A stretch of DNA of 64,000 nucleotides from Nectonema munidae (GCA_030549495.1 JAUIRK010000570.1:1527501-1591500); one strand, 5' to 3'; counted from the first letter of the stretch, positions 12,801-23,964 are shown. The notes: generated from the sequence alone by a model not told the origin. Numbers and translations: made by a program.

Positions 12801-13180
12801 ATCAAACTTGGTAGATGGGTCATAAAATTTTACAAAATGATTCAGACTTTTTATGTATTGTCACCTACCATTTTTTCGAATTGTAGCAACTCTTATTAAC
12901 AAAACGTTTAGTTTTAAATGCTTCTATTCCTACCGGAACAGGAATCAATTGTGATATGGTTTCCATCATCTAATTTTATGGGGTTTACATTATTGATTTT
13001 TTCTTGGAACATTGATCTCATCAAGAAAATGCGTTCCTCGGGTATTCAAAAAAAGCTTAAAAAGAAGATATTAGTGAATGGCCGTCAGTTGCAACAAAAT
13101 TCTTTATCGGCGAAATAATTTTATATCCTTAACATTTTTGCCGCCATAAACAGCGTCACTTTCTTAGTGATTTTATTCAT
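9860..13180. other. Long AT-rich stretch without a recognised gene
   Basis: Only short frames without motifs were seen. The words GGTCGCGGTAAG occur at about 8786 and 10090 in the same orientation, hinting at a direct repeat around the 9-kb fragment. The 66-codon frame at 12918-13118 has no recognisable similarity. Confidence 0.45.
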
Positions 13181-13185
13181 AATTA

Positions 13186-14330
13186 TTGTGGCCGGCCTTT
13201 AAACTTGAATGGAAAATTTTTATAGAGGGTTTTGCACATACCCAGTGCCTCATATGCTTGAAGAATGTGGCTGCCATGAAGGGATACAAAGTGCGCCGCA
13301 ACTTGAAGACAGAAGTGGAGCATCACATTATGTTTCGATGTCTGCTGCCAAGAGAAAAGACACCATTGTTAGACAATCAGGTAGTTTGGAGAAAACAAGT
13401 ATTTCTCGAAGCAGACTGTTGAGGCATAGAAGGTAACGCGTGCAAGTTTTGTGGTCTCCAGTCTCCTTGGTCGCAGGATGAAGCCATTCATGGATGGAGA
13501 CTTCAAGAAGTAGTGCATTGTTGCTGTGGCGACTCCATCTTTCCAGAATAGTGTCTTGAGAGCATCAGCCTTTTTTCCCACACCGTTTCCCGTCGTATTG
13601 AACAGATGTCATGCAACATGTATGACCCACTGAAGACTGGAAGCTCAACTCTTATTGCCCTCTTCCTTGCTTTTGATGGAAGTATTCAGTTGTCGGGCAA
13701 TACTATCTCGTGTCCAAAACTTACAGCAGAAAATCACCACCTTCTTTGGTCAAAAAAACCTTTCAAACGCTGAACACTTCTCCAAACCCGATGGCTAACT
13801 TGTCTAGCCTTGCACAGAGATCGCTATACACATAAACGAACTAAACTTGAAACTGCAAAACAAAGAGAGTCTAATGACACATATGGGTGACTACATCACC
13901 AAATTTGAGGTTAAGATGCGCTTGTTGAAGGCTCAGTTAACGAGTGGTCAATTTTCCTAACCTTGCTGCCTATGCTCTTGAAGATGTAAACCTGGAAACT
14001 TGTAATAGAGTCGTCACCTCTTTGAAAGAGAAATTTGCTTTTAGTTTTGCAGGATTCAAGACGCTGGCTTTAAGCTATCCACTGCTCCTCGACTTTCCCG
14101 TGGACGATGCACCTTTCTCTTTGCGGATGTAATTGGTGGAACTGCAGTGCAACCATGAACCGAAGACGAAGTTCTACACTTTTTATCAGCTGTCACTTTT
14201 CGCGATCTAGTTCTCCCTTCTAACAACTCTCGAAAATACATTGCGCATGTTCAACGAATCGTTACCTTTGCTATCAACTTTTGGATCACGAACTCAATGA
14301 TATTCTTCTGCTTCTACATTTTCCATTGGG
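13186..14330 (+). pseudogene. hAT transposase pseudogene (GTF2IRD2/Charlie8-like)
   Basis: A finger-like start 'QCLICLKNVAAMKGYKVRRN' (about 13240-13300) matches the family pattern 'CLiCn.svavmKeyNlrRHy'. Downstream pieces keep family order: 'LNLKLQNKESLMTHMGDYIT' (about 13843-13902, compare 'LNLqLQGk..Li.dmy'), 'FEVKMRLLKAQL' and 'VTSLKEKFAFSFAGFKTLA' (about 14010-14065). A last piece, 'EDEVLHFLSAV', follows near 14161. This is the reading order of hAT transposases related to GTF2IRD2 and Charlie8. The C-terminal dimerisation domain is missing and the frame is broken several times. It is a fragment; no terminal repeats were identified. Confidence 0.7.
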
Positions 14331-14540
14331 GCATTTCAGCATAGCAAACAGCATCAGTCGTCTTACTGATTTTTATATTTTTTTTTATAAAATTCTTGAA
14401 TACAATACATATGGTTAAACACATGTATATGTTTTTTAGTAAAATTTTGAGTACGTATGTATTGTCTAATTACATACTAGTTTACTTATTTTCTGCTTAA
14501 GGACATGCTCTTATTTATTTCATATATAAATAAGTATAAA

Positions 14541-16990
14541 TAGGTGGAACCTCTCTACAGGGGAGACCTCTTTAATACGCTCAGTTTCATACAGTCTAAA
14601 AAATGTAACTCTACAATATAGGATTTTTACTTCCCAATTACGGTCACCTCTTTATTCAGACTACGGTCACCTTTCAGTAGTCTAAAATAGAAAATACCTC
14701 TTAAATACGACCATAATATTTTAATTCTAATTCCATCTAATAAGGAATTTAATTTTATAATTTCATTTAACTAAATTTAAAATGTTTGATGATGAAATAT
14801 TTATGCTGTTTTTCAAATAAAGATTATTTAATATAAATAAAATATTGCTGAGAATACATTGAAAAAAAAAGATAGAAAAATATTAAAAGCAAAACGTTGA
14901 ACTTTTTTCAAAAATAGAAAAAACATAAAAATATAAATTTTTGACAACTTTGATCTTCGTCAGATGTAACACCGTTATGTGTAAATTATTTTTTTATCTA
15001 TTTTTCAATTAAAGTTCTACTTTTTGCTTTTAAAGATTATTAACCACGTGTTTTTCGAAATTTTTTACAATAATATTCTAAATGGATTACAAAATTTTTA
15101 GACAATTTAGAAAAATTTGAAATTTATGATTTTAGTTCTACTAAGTATACTAAATTTCATACTGTTTGCTAAAATGTCTTTATGTAATATGTAAAATCTG
15201 TTTCTCAACACATTTTGTTTTGGCTAAATTTTACAATTATTAAACATAAGCTTTTTTGAATCCATTATCAAAAAAATTCAAAGTTCTATTAGATTTTATT
15301 ATCTAAACAATTTTATATAATTTCGATAAAAATTTTGTTTAAATAATTTTTGTTGTTATTTAGAATAATTGTACATCTTGACGTTTGTTTTCATGTCAAC
15401 AAGCAATAAAAAATCACGTGTTGGCTTAACACGTGAGAAAAAATAGAACTTATAAAAGGCAGTTCAAGTAAAATCCATCGCCACTTAGCAGAAAGTTACA
15501 AATAGGTAGTGCAAGTTGGATCTATTCTCAAAAGGAAAAATGATTAGGAAATGTGAGAGCAACGAAAATTTGAATGAAAAAAGATATAAGAAAAAATTTT
15601 CTTATGAAGATGATGATAAAGTGACTTTTGAATGGTTGAAACACGAACGCAAACTCAATATTCCAATTTCAAGACCAATTTTACAAGAAAAGGCTAAATA
15701 ATTTGCTATGGAACTCAATGATGATGAATTTAAAAGTTCTAATGGATGGTTAAATAAGATTCAGAACGCGACATAACATTGAATTTTAAAAGATTTGCGG
15801 TGAGAAGGCGTGTATTGATGAAACTATTACTAAATGGGAAAAAAATTAGTTGAATAGTGTAACGAATATGAAGGAAAAGATATATGAAACATTGATGACA
15901 CAGGACTTTTTTATCGTGTTCTGTCAGATCGAACTTTATGTCTTAGTGGAGAAGATTGTACAAGCGGAAAAAAGTCTAAAGAAAGATTAACCGTTCTTTT
16001 AGCTTGCACATGATCGGAACTTTGAGAAAGCACTTGTAATAATAGGAAAAGCTTCTAAACATCACGCATTTCGTTATATCAATTTAGATACGCAACTACG
16101 TGTTACTTGGCGTTATAATAAAAAATCATGGATGACAAGATATATTTTTCAAGAGGGCTATTCAATTTTGACCGCAAAATGCAGATGAAAAGACGAAAAA
16201 AACTTCTTTTCTTGGATAATGAGGTATGCCATGCTCATGATCTTATTAAAATAATTTATCTTCCGTCTAACAGTACTTCCTCTTTACAACCCCTTGATCA
16301 GAGGATTATTCAAAATTTCAAAGAACATTACAGAAAATGGTTATTAAAAAATTATTATGGCAAATACATGATATAACCAATATATCACAAATTGTTTCAA
16401 GCATCAATGTACTTCACCCTATTAAATGGATATGTGAAGCTATTAATGCGTCAAATCAGAAATGGTTTTCAAATGTTTCAAGGCTGAGGCTTTCCTGAAA
16501 AATGTAATTTAACAGAATGTGGGAACTTAAAGAAGAAAAAAGTGTAGCTTTTGGCTCTTTATTAAACATCGTTGCTGACAACTTTCAAGCACCGATTATA
16601 AAGTTTGATGAATATGTCAATATTGACTGCAATGTTCCAATTGTTGGACAGATTAATGAAGATTGAGAAATAATTTCATTAATGAACACAAAGACAACGA
16701 AAGTATTGAAAATTGCAAAGAAATTGAAAATTATTTTGATGAAAGTTTAATAAAAATTTGCGTAGAAAAAGATCAATATTTGCTAAAGCCGAAGATGAGT
16801 TTATTAATGAAGATGTTAAAAAAAATTAATAATAGTAGACAAACTACGCTTACTGAATTTTTTACACGAGGAAATTCTTAAACTTTTTAATAAAATTTCA
16901 CTTTTATATTAAACCTACATATAGCGGTCACCTTTTTAATACGGTCAAAAATAGACAGTCTCTTTGATGACCGTTTTAAAGATAAAATAT
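14541..16990 (+). mobile_element. Tigger/pogo-type transposon, decayed
   Basis: The left end reads GGTGGAACCTCTCTACAGG after a TA. It is followed by repeated GGTCACCTCTTTA-type words at about 14641-14675. The right end carries matching inverted words (GCGGTCACCTTTTTAATACG at 16925) and GACCGTTTTAAA near 16970. Tigger elements typically start with CAGT-RACCTCTC and insert at TA. The inside encodes a jerky-type transposase (15430-16881). The exact right terminus is uncertain. Confidence 0.7.
15430..16881 (+). pseudogene. Tigger/jerky-type DDE transposase pseudogene
   Basis: Order of parts: a CENP-B-type helix-turn-helix around 'FEWLKHERKLNIPISRPILQ' (15628-15687) and 'SNGWLNKIQ' (15740); first catalytic Asp in 'NIDDTGLFYRVLSDRTLCLS' (about 15890-15945); 'GKKSKERLTVLLAC' (15967-16008); 'KSWMT' (16125); second Asp in 'LLFLDNEVCHAH' (16205-16240); third in 'TSSLQPLDQRIIQNFK' (16275-16322); C-terminal 'TLTEFFTRGNS' ending at 16881. 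The spacing matches full-length jerky/Tigger proteins (~500 residues). Stops and frameshifts split it, for example after 'QEKAK' (stop at 15699-15701) and around 16030-16130. It no longer encodes one protein. Confidence 0.85.
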
Positions 16991-17493
16991 GCTTTTTTAA
17001 TACAATATCTACTTTGGAGTCTTTCGTTTGCTACTACGGCCTACAATGTGTTACCAAAGGTTTCAACTTGTCCTCATTTAAAAAAGGTTGCCGCTCCTGA
17101 TTCACAACATATGTTCTTCTCTCGTTGCTTATATCTATGGTGTTCACCTTAATTGCTTTTTTTTATTCCTCTGAGAACAGCGCCCGAAATATAAAAGAAA
17201 TGATCAGACTTTTCATGCATATGACTTATCTTAAAAAGATCTAACTAAAAGATTGTTAGGTTAGTATGCCGTATTAGATATATTTTAAAAGAAACATCAT
17301 ACTCATAAACATATTTTTTTAATTTATACCTGCAAATTGTGCCATTTTTGGATATGATAATCATGGTAGATCAAACACTTCCCAAATTGAGGCTTTAACC
17401 TCTTTTTATAAAATACTTAACATTTTTCAAGTCTACTTACATTTAAAAGTTATTCAGATATAAAATTACGAAAAAAATTCAGTCTAGAATTAC

Positions 17494-20362
17494 CTTGATC
17501 TGTGGATAATCTGTCAGCCATATAGTAAGCATACCAACATAAGGAAGTTGACTAAAATTAAAGAGAAGAATAAATGACATTAAATCGACCCCCCCCCCCT
17601 CCACCCCCAATAATTTACGATTTTTTTAAACTAGTGTATATGCGTTATGTACAGGGTATAATTTAACGGGTATCGCATCGCATTTTGCGATGCAAAATCG
17701 GAGATTTGCTATGCAATTTTCAAATGTTGAGCGTGTGTGTGCGACTGTGATGATCGATATAGCCTTGTTTATAAATAACTTAATGCTAGTTCCTATTATC
17801 TGTTATTTAAATTGTTTTCATTTTTTTAAAGACATTATTTTTAGTTTTTATTTGTATGTGAATTGTTTCGATCAAAATTACAAGTGGTGTAAAATTGTAT
17901 ACTGTAATCAAAAATGGGCAAAAGAACTTGATCCTAAGAAAGAATGGCTTAAGTACTGAGAGACAAATCGCATGGTGCACACAATATCTTGTAATTTGTG
18001 TCAAAAACATGAGACAAAGCTGAACGCACTAAGAAATTTTAGTCCCTCTTTCATAGTAGGCATCAAGAACACTGCCTTAAAGAAAGACACTGCTGTCAAA
18101 CATTCAAAGTCGGCAAAACTTTAAATCTTGAACACAAACAAAAAAAAGAGCAAAAAGTTGGAAAACTGATAGACATTAGCTATGTTTTGGCAAAAGAATT
18201 GCCGTTTAGTAAATATCCAAAAATTGCAGAACTAGAACTACGTCATGGTATACAGTTAGGCCAGACATACTTGAATGAACCAAAGTGTAAAGAATTCAAT
18301 CACTGTATTGGTGAGACTATGCAAGATGAACTTGTGCAAAGCTTAGTCAAAGCTGAATACTTTTCTGTAATGCTTGATAGTGCCACTGACACCATTGAAA
18401 AAGAGGTGATCTTGTCAAACATTCAAAGTCGGCAAAACTTTAAATCTTGAACACAAACAAAAAAAAGAGCAAAAAGTTGGAAAACTGATAGACATTAGCT
18501 ATGTTTTGGCAAAAGAATTGCCGTTTAGTAAATATCCAAAAATTGCAGAACTAGAACTACGTCATGGTATACAGTTAGGCCAGACATACTTGAATGAACC
18601 AAAGTGTAAAGAATTCAATCACTGTATTGGTGAGACTATGCAAGATGAACTTGTGCAAAGCTTAGTCAAAGCTGAATACTTTTCTGTAATGCTTGATAGT
18701 GCCACTGACACCATTGAAAAAGAGGTGATCTTTGTTTTGTTTATTGATGAACAAGGTTGTGTCCAAACTAGGTTCTTGCGATTAAAAAATGTAAGCCATG
18801 CTAATGCCAAAGTCTTAAAACATGCGCTTGAAGACTCCTTCATGAGTGAAAAACTGCTACACAAAAAAATTTTTAATGTAAATTTTACCTTGGTTATGTA
18901 AATTTAATTAAAATATTTTCGCTGGAAGTATAGTTTTTAAATTTCATCAATTTTGTTAAAAAAAATATAAAGTAGTCTTATAAATTTATCTATGAGCTGT
19001 ATACACTCTATTTTAAAGGATTGCTTGAATATTTGGTCTCCCGTGGTATTTCTAGACCAGTAATTTTGAAAATTTCAAAAAAAAATGCACCCCCCCCCCC
19101 CCCAATAATTTTAAGGATATGCGCTCTGCCTAGGGCGCACCTATGAAATAACTGAAATTTGGGGCGCACCATTGAGATTGATATGGAAAAATCGATCATA
19201 AAATTTTAAAATAAAAAATATAAAGAAGTACATACTTCATATGTTGTCCATTATTTGGTCGTTTCTAGGACCCCCTGTTATGTTGTCTCGCACCGCTTGG
19301 GGGTGCGCGCACCCTTTGTTAAGAATCGCAGATCTAGATGCAATGTTAGGGTTCACATGGCCACCTTTCATGGCGAGCTGGTTATTTTCAAGGGCGCACC
19401 ATTGCGCCGCGGAGCACCGTTTAAGAAGCACTGCCTTAGTGCATAGATGCCATACTGTTCCTCAAAGTGTTAAATAAAACTTTAAAATTATAATTGCGTA
19501 CATGAGAAATGACAAGTAAAATATTAAGTTAACCAAGTCCATAATATAGAAAACTAAAATAAGTTTCTTTTGAATCAAAGAAAAAAATTTATTTCAAAAA
19601 AATTTTAGCTCACCCAACCACTCTAACGAAACAACTCTGGATACGCCTCCCTGAATTATATGATTACTTTACAATTATATTTTAGATATGTAGAATACTA
19701 TCAATGAGTCTATAAAAAATAAGAATTTTATATCGTTTTGATACAAATTGATAATGCAATAACTTTAATATAACCCTCTAATCTTTCCCATTCCATCTTT
19801 CTTTTCTAACCATAGTTGTCCTTTAGAATATAAACCTCTATCATCTACCATATTATTATCACCTTTGGTGAGATATTTATATGTTTCATTTGTTCTAAAA
19901 AATTTAATTATAATATAAAAAATTTCATATATTAATTAATTGAGTACGATTGATGTGTTTTAATTGCTCTATGCACAATTGGTATTTCTCTTTCTTTTAT
20001 CTTAAATACACAAATATCACCAGCTTCAACAGGTTTGGCTCGATCATGAGTCAGGAAAAGTATATCCCCTCTATGAAAAGCAGGTTCCATCGATCCACTA
20101 AAAGAAAAAAAATAAAATTTGAATAAAAACAATTAAAAAGAATACCTTAATACGACAACAATTGGACTGACACTACCTGTCATACAAATAAGAAATTTCC
20201 ATATCATTAGTGCAGTAGAAACAATAGAGGAAAAATTCAAAAATTGATATAGCATCTTAATATTTATATTTAAATAAGTGTACTCAATAAAATTTATAAT
20301 TTTACCTGACGTTTGCTCAAACGTTTAAATTCATCGAGAAATTGATAATCTAAAAAAACCAT
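17494..20362 (-). CDS. SEC11: Signal peptidase complex catalytic subunit SEC11 (five exons found, last exon missing)
   Basis: This is the serine protease subunit of the ER signal peptidase complex, which removes signal peptides in the ER lumen. Exons (minus strand): 20362-20306, 20255-20146, 20097-19948, 19894-19775 and 17551-17494. All have GT...AG borders and keep phase. The protein starts '[15 protein letters not shown]', followed by a membrane segment (about residues 24-46). The nucleophile is Ser58 in '[12 protein letters not shown]', then His98 in 'IPIVHR' and Asp124 in '[11 protein letters not shown]'. It continues '[19 protein letters not shown]'. Colinearity with animal SEC11 (179 residues in human) is nearly gap-free over 165 residues. 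The final ~16 residues (hydrophobic, ending near 'HRE') should follow a donor at 17493 but were not found. Intron 4 (~2.2 kb) holds a hAT fragment and other repeats. Splicing seems intact, so it is probably functional. Confidence 0.88.
17855..18900 (+). pseudogene. hAT N-terminal fragment (ZNF862-like) inside SEC11 intron 4
   Basis: The piece '[19 protein letters not shown]' (about 17938-18000) matches the TTF-type finger start of ZNF862-like hAT proteins ('W..yd...g.myC..C'). Next are '[15 protein letters not shown]' and '[20 protein letters not shown]'. Then come '[20 protein letters not shown]', '[13 protein letters not shown]' (first catalytic Asp region) and 'FVLFIDEQG'. The frame shifts near 18120 and the gene stops at 18899 after 'LHKKIFNV', so the central and C-terminal domains are missing. 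A 319-bp segment is duplicated in tandem. It lies opposite in strand to SEC11, inside its fourth intron. Confidence 0.75.
18094..18731 (+). repeat. Exact 319-bp tandem duplication
   Basis: Bases 18094-18412 and 18413-18731 read identically throughout by eye. The join reads GTGATC-TTGTCAAAC. Both copies contain the same hAT coding segment ('[17 protein letters not shown]'). Identity with no visible changes means a very recent event or an assembly artefact. Confidence 0.85.
18898..19129. mobile_element. hAT-end repeat with poly-C tract, copy 1
   Basis: The segment is repeated in inverted orientation at 33036-33257. Shared words include TTCGCTGGAAGTATAGTTTT and GGTCTCCCGTGGTATTTC. A C-run (19090-19103) is followed by AATAATTTTAAGGATATGCG and a terminus like GGCAGAGCGCATATCC when reversed. 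It has no coding capacity. It is probably a non-autonomous hAT derivative or the terminal part of a longer element. Confidence 0.6.
19130..19436. mobile_element. GC-rich hAT terminal fragment
   Basis: Unusually GC-rich for this window. The end at about 19436, reversed, reads GGCAGTGCTTCTTAAACGG, a classic hAT terminus (CAGTGCTTCTTAAAC). GGGCGCACC words repeat at about 19132, 19162 and 19393. No partner end was pinned down, so limits are approximate. Confidence 0.5.
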
Positions 20363-20825
20363 TTTTTTAGCTTGGATTTGATCGAAATTAAATAAATATT
20401 ATTTTACAAACTTGGGGTTTATACTCCGATACTAGTTGTTTTTATATAAAATAAAGTGTTCTCTTCTTTCTATATTTTATATTTATATATTTTTTTGAAT
20501 TTTAATTGAATGGGCATTACCGTCAAATAAATCATTCATAAAAATTATTAGATATACTTTTTAGTGTAATATCCTTCAAATGTGATGAATGTCACTCATA
20601 TAGAGAAATATTTAAAAATTGTAACTACAAAAACATTTTTCAAAACTAAAATGATATAATTAAAAATATATGTGTTGAAATATTATTTAGAAAAAAACAA
20701 TATGAAAGAAATTATAGGCTAAAAATGAACTCACCCAATCTTTTGAGGCATTTCTCATTTTAGAAGGTAAAAGTTACAAGAAAAAGTTAATGAACATATT
20801 ACTTGAAAGTAAATCTAACATATAT

Positions 20826-21945
20826 AAGGTGACCAGATTTTAACATCTGTAAAGCGGGATACCATTAACATGGGGCTCTTGGTTAAAAATTAGGTCTATA
20901 TGGAGCAACAAAAAAAATTCATAGAACGTAAAAATAGTATCGTAATATATTTTTTGAAACATAAGTACAATACATTAAAAAATATGTATAGTATTATTTA
21001 TTCTTTGGCATATTTCTCATTTTAGAGAATTCTTTTTAGTAGATTGCTGTCGTTGTTTTAAAAATCATGAAATTTTTCACAGGAACTCGTTGGATTATAT
21101 TTCACACATAAAATTGTTTTAAAGTCTCAACACTTAATTGTGATTTTTCTAATCTCCATACTTTATTCACTGTAGAAAATAGACGTTCATTTGCAGCTTT
21201 AGTTCCTGGTAAGGACATTTTATATTCCACTATCTTCAGTGTATTATTGTTTGGAATATGGTTTGCTTCAAAATGATGAAATGTTTCCAACAATTTGTTC
21301 TCTATCGTGATTTTCTCTGATGCCCAAAATTTTATATTTTCATTATCAATATTTTTTTTTTAATAATGATGCCTCATTAAAAAGATCATTTTTGGAAATA
21401 TTACTATATGGGAAATTTTGAGTAATATAATCGAATGATTTTTGCACATCATTCCATTTAAATTCTTGTTTCAATGTGACCCAATGAAAATGTTCAATAT
21501 CATTGTAATGTACCGCTCTTCTAAATAATCTATGCAGTTAATATACAACTTTTTAACATGATTCATGACATGCGCACGATTTATTGCATCTGGTTCTTTT
21601 AGCTGGCTTATACTATTACGAATAAATAACCGGAGGAAATTATTTTCTAACCGCTCATGGCACTGAAATTTTAAATTATTAACTTCATTTGCCACTTCGA
21701 TCACAGAAATTTTGTCCTCTTCAATAAGTTTTATAGCATTTTGAAAAAGAGCTGCTTGATTGTGTACAAACTCCAGCCAAATTTTAGAAGACTCATTTTC
21801 AAAAAACTCTTTTAAAATTCTAAGAAATTTATCCTGTGATTGAAAGTAGGATTTCAAGGGATCATATATTTTCAAAATTCCTTCTATAGCTGGCAAAAAA
21901 GCTAACCAGCGCGTTTTACTGTATCAAAGTATTTTCTGATATTCG
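20826..21945 (-). pseudogene. hAT transposase C-terminal half, decayed
   Basis: Read on the minus strand, 'MPAIEGILKIYDPLKSYFQS' (21896-21837) matches the family segment 'lPAierIL..y..LKsyFlS'. A 141-residue open frame follows to 21471. After a gap and frameshifts, the C-terminal dimerisation block reads 'VEYKMSLPGTKAANERLFST' and 'VNKVWRLEKSQLSVETLKQF' (about 21230-21110). The lower end near 20829 reads GGTGACCAGATTTTAACA, which looks like a hAT terminus. The N-terminal finger and first catalytic residue are missing; the copy breaks off at about 21945. Confidence 0.75.
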
Positions 21946-22441
21946 ACTCTGACAGTTTCACAAAATTCATTAAGCATTTCAACGCGCACAGTGTATATAT
22001 AGAAATAAGAATATATTTTTATAACAATATATTTTTTGTTCTTCAAATAAAAAATAAAAAAAAATTGATCAATCTAATTTATAAATTTTGATGAAACACT
22101 TTTAAAAAGTAATATATTTTGAAAATAATTTTTTTTCACAATTTTTTTACAAACTCGAAATTTTATTTTTTTGATACGGGTGAGATTTTTTACCGAAATA
22201 CACCCAAATATACCCAAATACACCTAAACAGATGAAAACAAATTTAAATATTCAAAGAATAAGTTAAATATACATATTATAATTCTTTATAAATATTAAG
22301 AATTATTCTCAGGATAAAACTAATATAAATTATTAATTTGATATTGAATTATAAAAAATTATTTATAAATAATAATTTAATTATTTTATAATAGTAAGTT
22401 TGATAACACGAAAACAATTTTTTAATTTATAATTACTAATA

Positions 22442-22532
22442 TGAAAAAAGCGTTGTCTACACCAAATTACACAATAAACGGCGTAAAACCCAGCCCCCTT
22501 TCAAAGAAAAACGGAATAAATACCATTTGAGG
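22442..22532 (+). repeat. 91-bp block, copy 1 (identical inverted copy at 32013-32103)
   Basis: All 91 bases match the reverse complement of 32013-32103 by eye. From the ATG at 22441 the block is open for 29 codons ('MKKALSTPNYTINGVKPSPL' first) and closes with TGA two bases before the match ends. The other copy has CTG in place of the ATG. No known protein recognised. Confidence 0.8.
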
Positions 22533-22541
22533 TACTCTAAA

Positions 22542-22657
22542 AACTCTAAAAACAAATTCATAAAAACTGTGATTAACCATCTTAAGCATAATGCGAGCAT
22601 ATAGCCTTACGGCTGAAAGTGCTTTGATATCTCAAACCAACCAACCAAACCAACCAA
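22542..22657 (+). repeat. SINE family 2, partial copy (3' body and AACC tail)
   Basis: It matches the 3' body of the full SINE at 23778-23950: ACTCTAAAAACAAATTCA, GATTAACCATCTTAAGCATA, CATATAGCCTTACGGCTGAA. It ends in a (CCAA)n tail. The tRNA-like head is absent; the upstream neighbour is the 91-bp block. Confidence 0.75.
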
Positions 22658-22859
22658 TATGTGTGGCCAGGCAAGAAAATGGGTGACATAAAAATATATA
22701 ATAATACTCTATTACCAGCTCTCGTTCAAACTTAAATATCTGTGTATCTTTTTATTTCAAGCATTTATTTAATATTATTTTTAATTTCAAGTTCTTATTT
22801 GTAAATAAAAAACATATTTGGGTATATTTAGGTGTATTTGGGTAAAAAGTCCTACCGCA

Positions 22860-23764
22860 AAAATGTATATATCATGAACATTATAGAAGAAAGATTTCAA
22901 CAAAGATTTTACAGCTATCGTGAAGATTCTTTTTAACAGATTTCAAAAGCTATCTATCAGCTATTCAAAGAAATGGATTGATGCTTGTTGTTTTCTTATG
23001 TTCAAAAAACCAGTACTTTTTACGCCTTACGTTACAATGTTAACCTAAATGACCAAATTTATTGTAATTAAAATACTTTTTGTATAACATTAGTAAATTT
23101 CGTTTTATCATTTAGATAAAATATCCTAGGTGATATATAAATTATATGTTAAAGACTACTCTAATTGCTTTGCGCTGTGGGCTGCATGATTTAGTATAAT
23201 TAAAGTACTTCAATTTAAAATTCTATAATAGCAGTTAGATTAAATATAAATTTTGTTTTTAACGATATTGTTTTAATTGTGGTAATAACACAATTTAAAG
23301 AAATCATAATGTGTTAATTTTTATTGTGTACTAATTCTTAGATAATATATCAAGAAGCCTATGTATGGAGTCCTAAAGGGCAGGGGATTGGTGATTCATC
23401 TCCTCCATAACTAAAAGCAAGAAAATTAAAACAAAATATACCCTTGATATATAAAAGTTATGTAAAGACAAAATCCAGCATACAAAATAACAATTTTTAT
23501 TAAATTTACGTTTTTAACATTTTATTGGTGCCTTTTTTATACTCAAATATCTTTAGGATTGCTATAATCGATTTTGTAAACCATAATTAAAAAAAACAGA
23601 CATAAAATATGTACTTTTACAGAATTCGGATCATCATAAGTTTAATACTATTATCAGTATCTTAAGTCATGAAAAATATTATCTAAAAATAATAGTAAAA
23701 TTTAGGTTTTTTTTATTGAGGTTTGTTTTACCCTAAAAACTATGATGAAGTAATTTAGTTTTTT
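22860..23764. other. No recognised feature
   Basis: AT-rich, with only short frames and no repeat ends or motifs recognised. Confidence 0.5.
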
Positions 23765-23777
23765 CCATAAAACGAAC

Positions 23778-23950
23778 GAGCCTCAATGGTTGTTAGGGTG
23801 TACCTCTCAGTTTAACAGTTGAAGGTCAGGGGTTCGATCCCCAAGGCTCCCAACTCTAAAAACAAATTCACAAAAATTGTGATTAACCATCTTAAGCATA
23901 ATGTGAGCATATAGCCTTACGGCTGAAAGTTCTTTGATATCTCAAACCAA
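23778..23950 (+). repeat. tRNA-derived SINE family 2, full-length copy with target duplication
   Basis: The head starts GAGCCTCAATGGTTGTTAGG (A box TGGTTGTTAGGG) and carries the B box GGTTCGATCCC at 23831-23841. It closes with AAGGCTC, which pairs with the first bases as a tRNA acceptor stem would. The ~100-bp body follows, ending CTCAAACCAA. Flanking 13-bp duplications CCATAAAACGAAC (23765-23777) and CCATAAAACGAGC (23951-23963) differ at one base. This shows LINE-type retrotransposition. Not a true tRNA gene: there is no proper anticodon arm and the T stem is imperfect. Confidence 0.88.
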
Positions 23951-23964
23951 CCATAAAACGAGCA

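Larger units (their letters stand above)
22176..22857. mobile_element. Element with ~45-bp terminal inverted repeats carrying nested repeats
   Basis: The left arm (22176-22222) contains CACCCAAATATACCCAAATA. The reverse of the right arm (22857-22815) contains CACCTAAATATACCCAAATA preceded by GGACTTTTTACC, matching GAGATTTTTTACC on the left. About 682 bp long and non-coding. Inside are a 91-bp block repeated at 32013 and a partial SINE. Superfamily unknown. Confidence 0.6.

Noticed and set aside
17240-17275. Last exon of SEC11 after TACTAAC...TTTTAG
   Set aside because: The splice signals look good, but the encoded residues do not resemble the conserved hydrophobic C-terminus; left open as a finding only.
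19241-19477. Overlapping open frames on both strands in a GC-rich patch
   Set aside because: They lie in a hAT terminal fragment; openness follows from local GC content and no protein family matches.
23778-23850. A tRNA gene (A box, B box and pairing ends)
   Set aside because: No proper anticodon arm, imperfect T stem, and the unit continues into a repeated body with a tail and target duplication; it is a SINE head.
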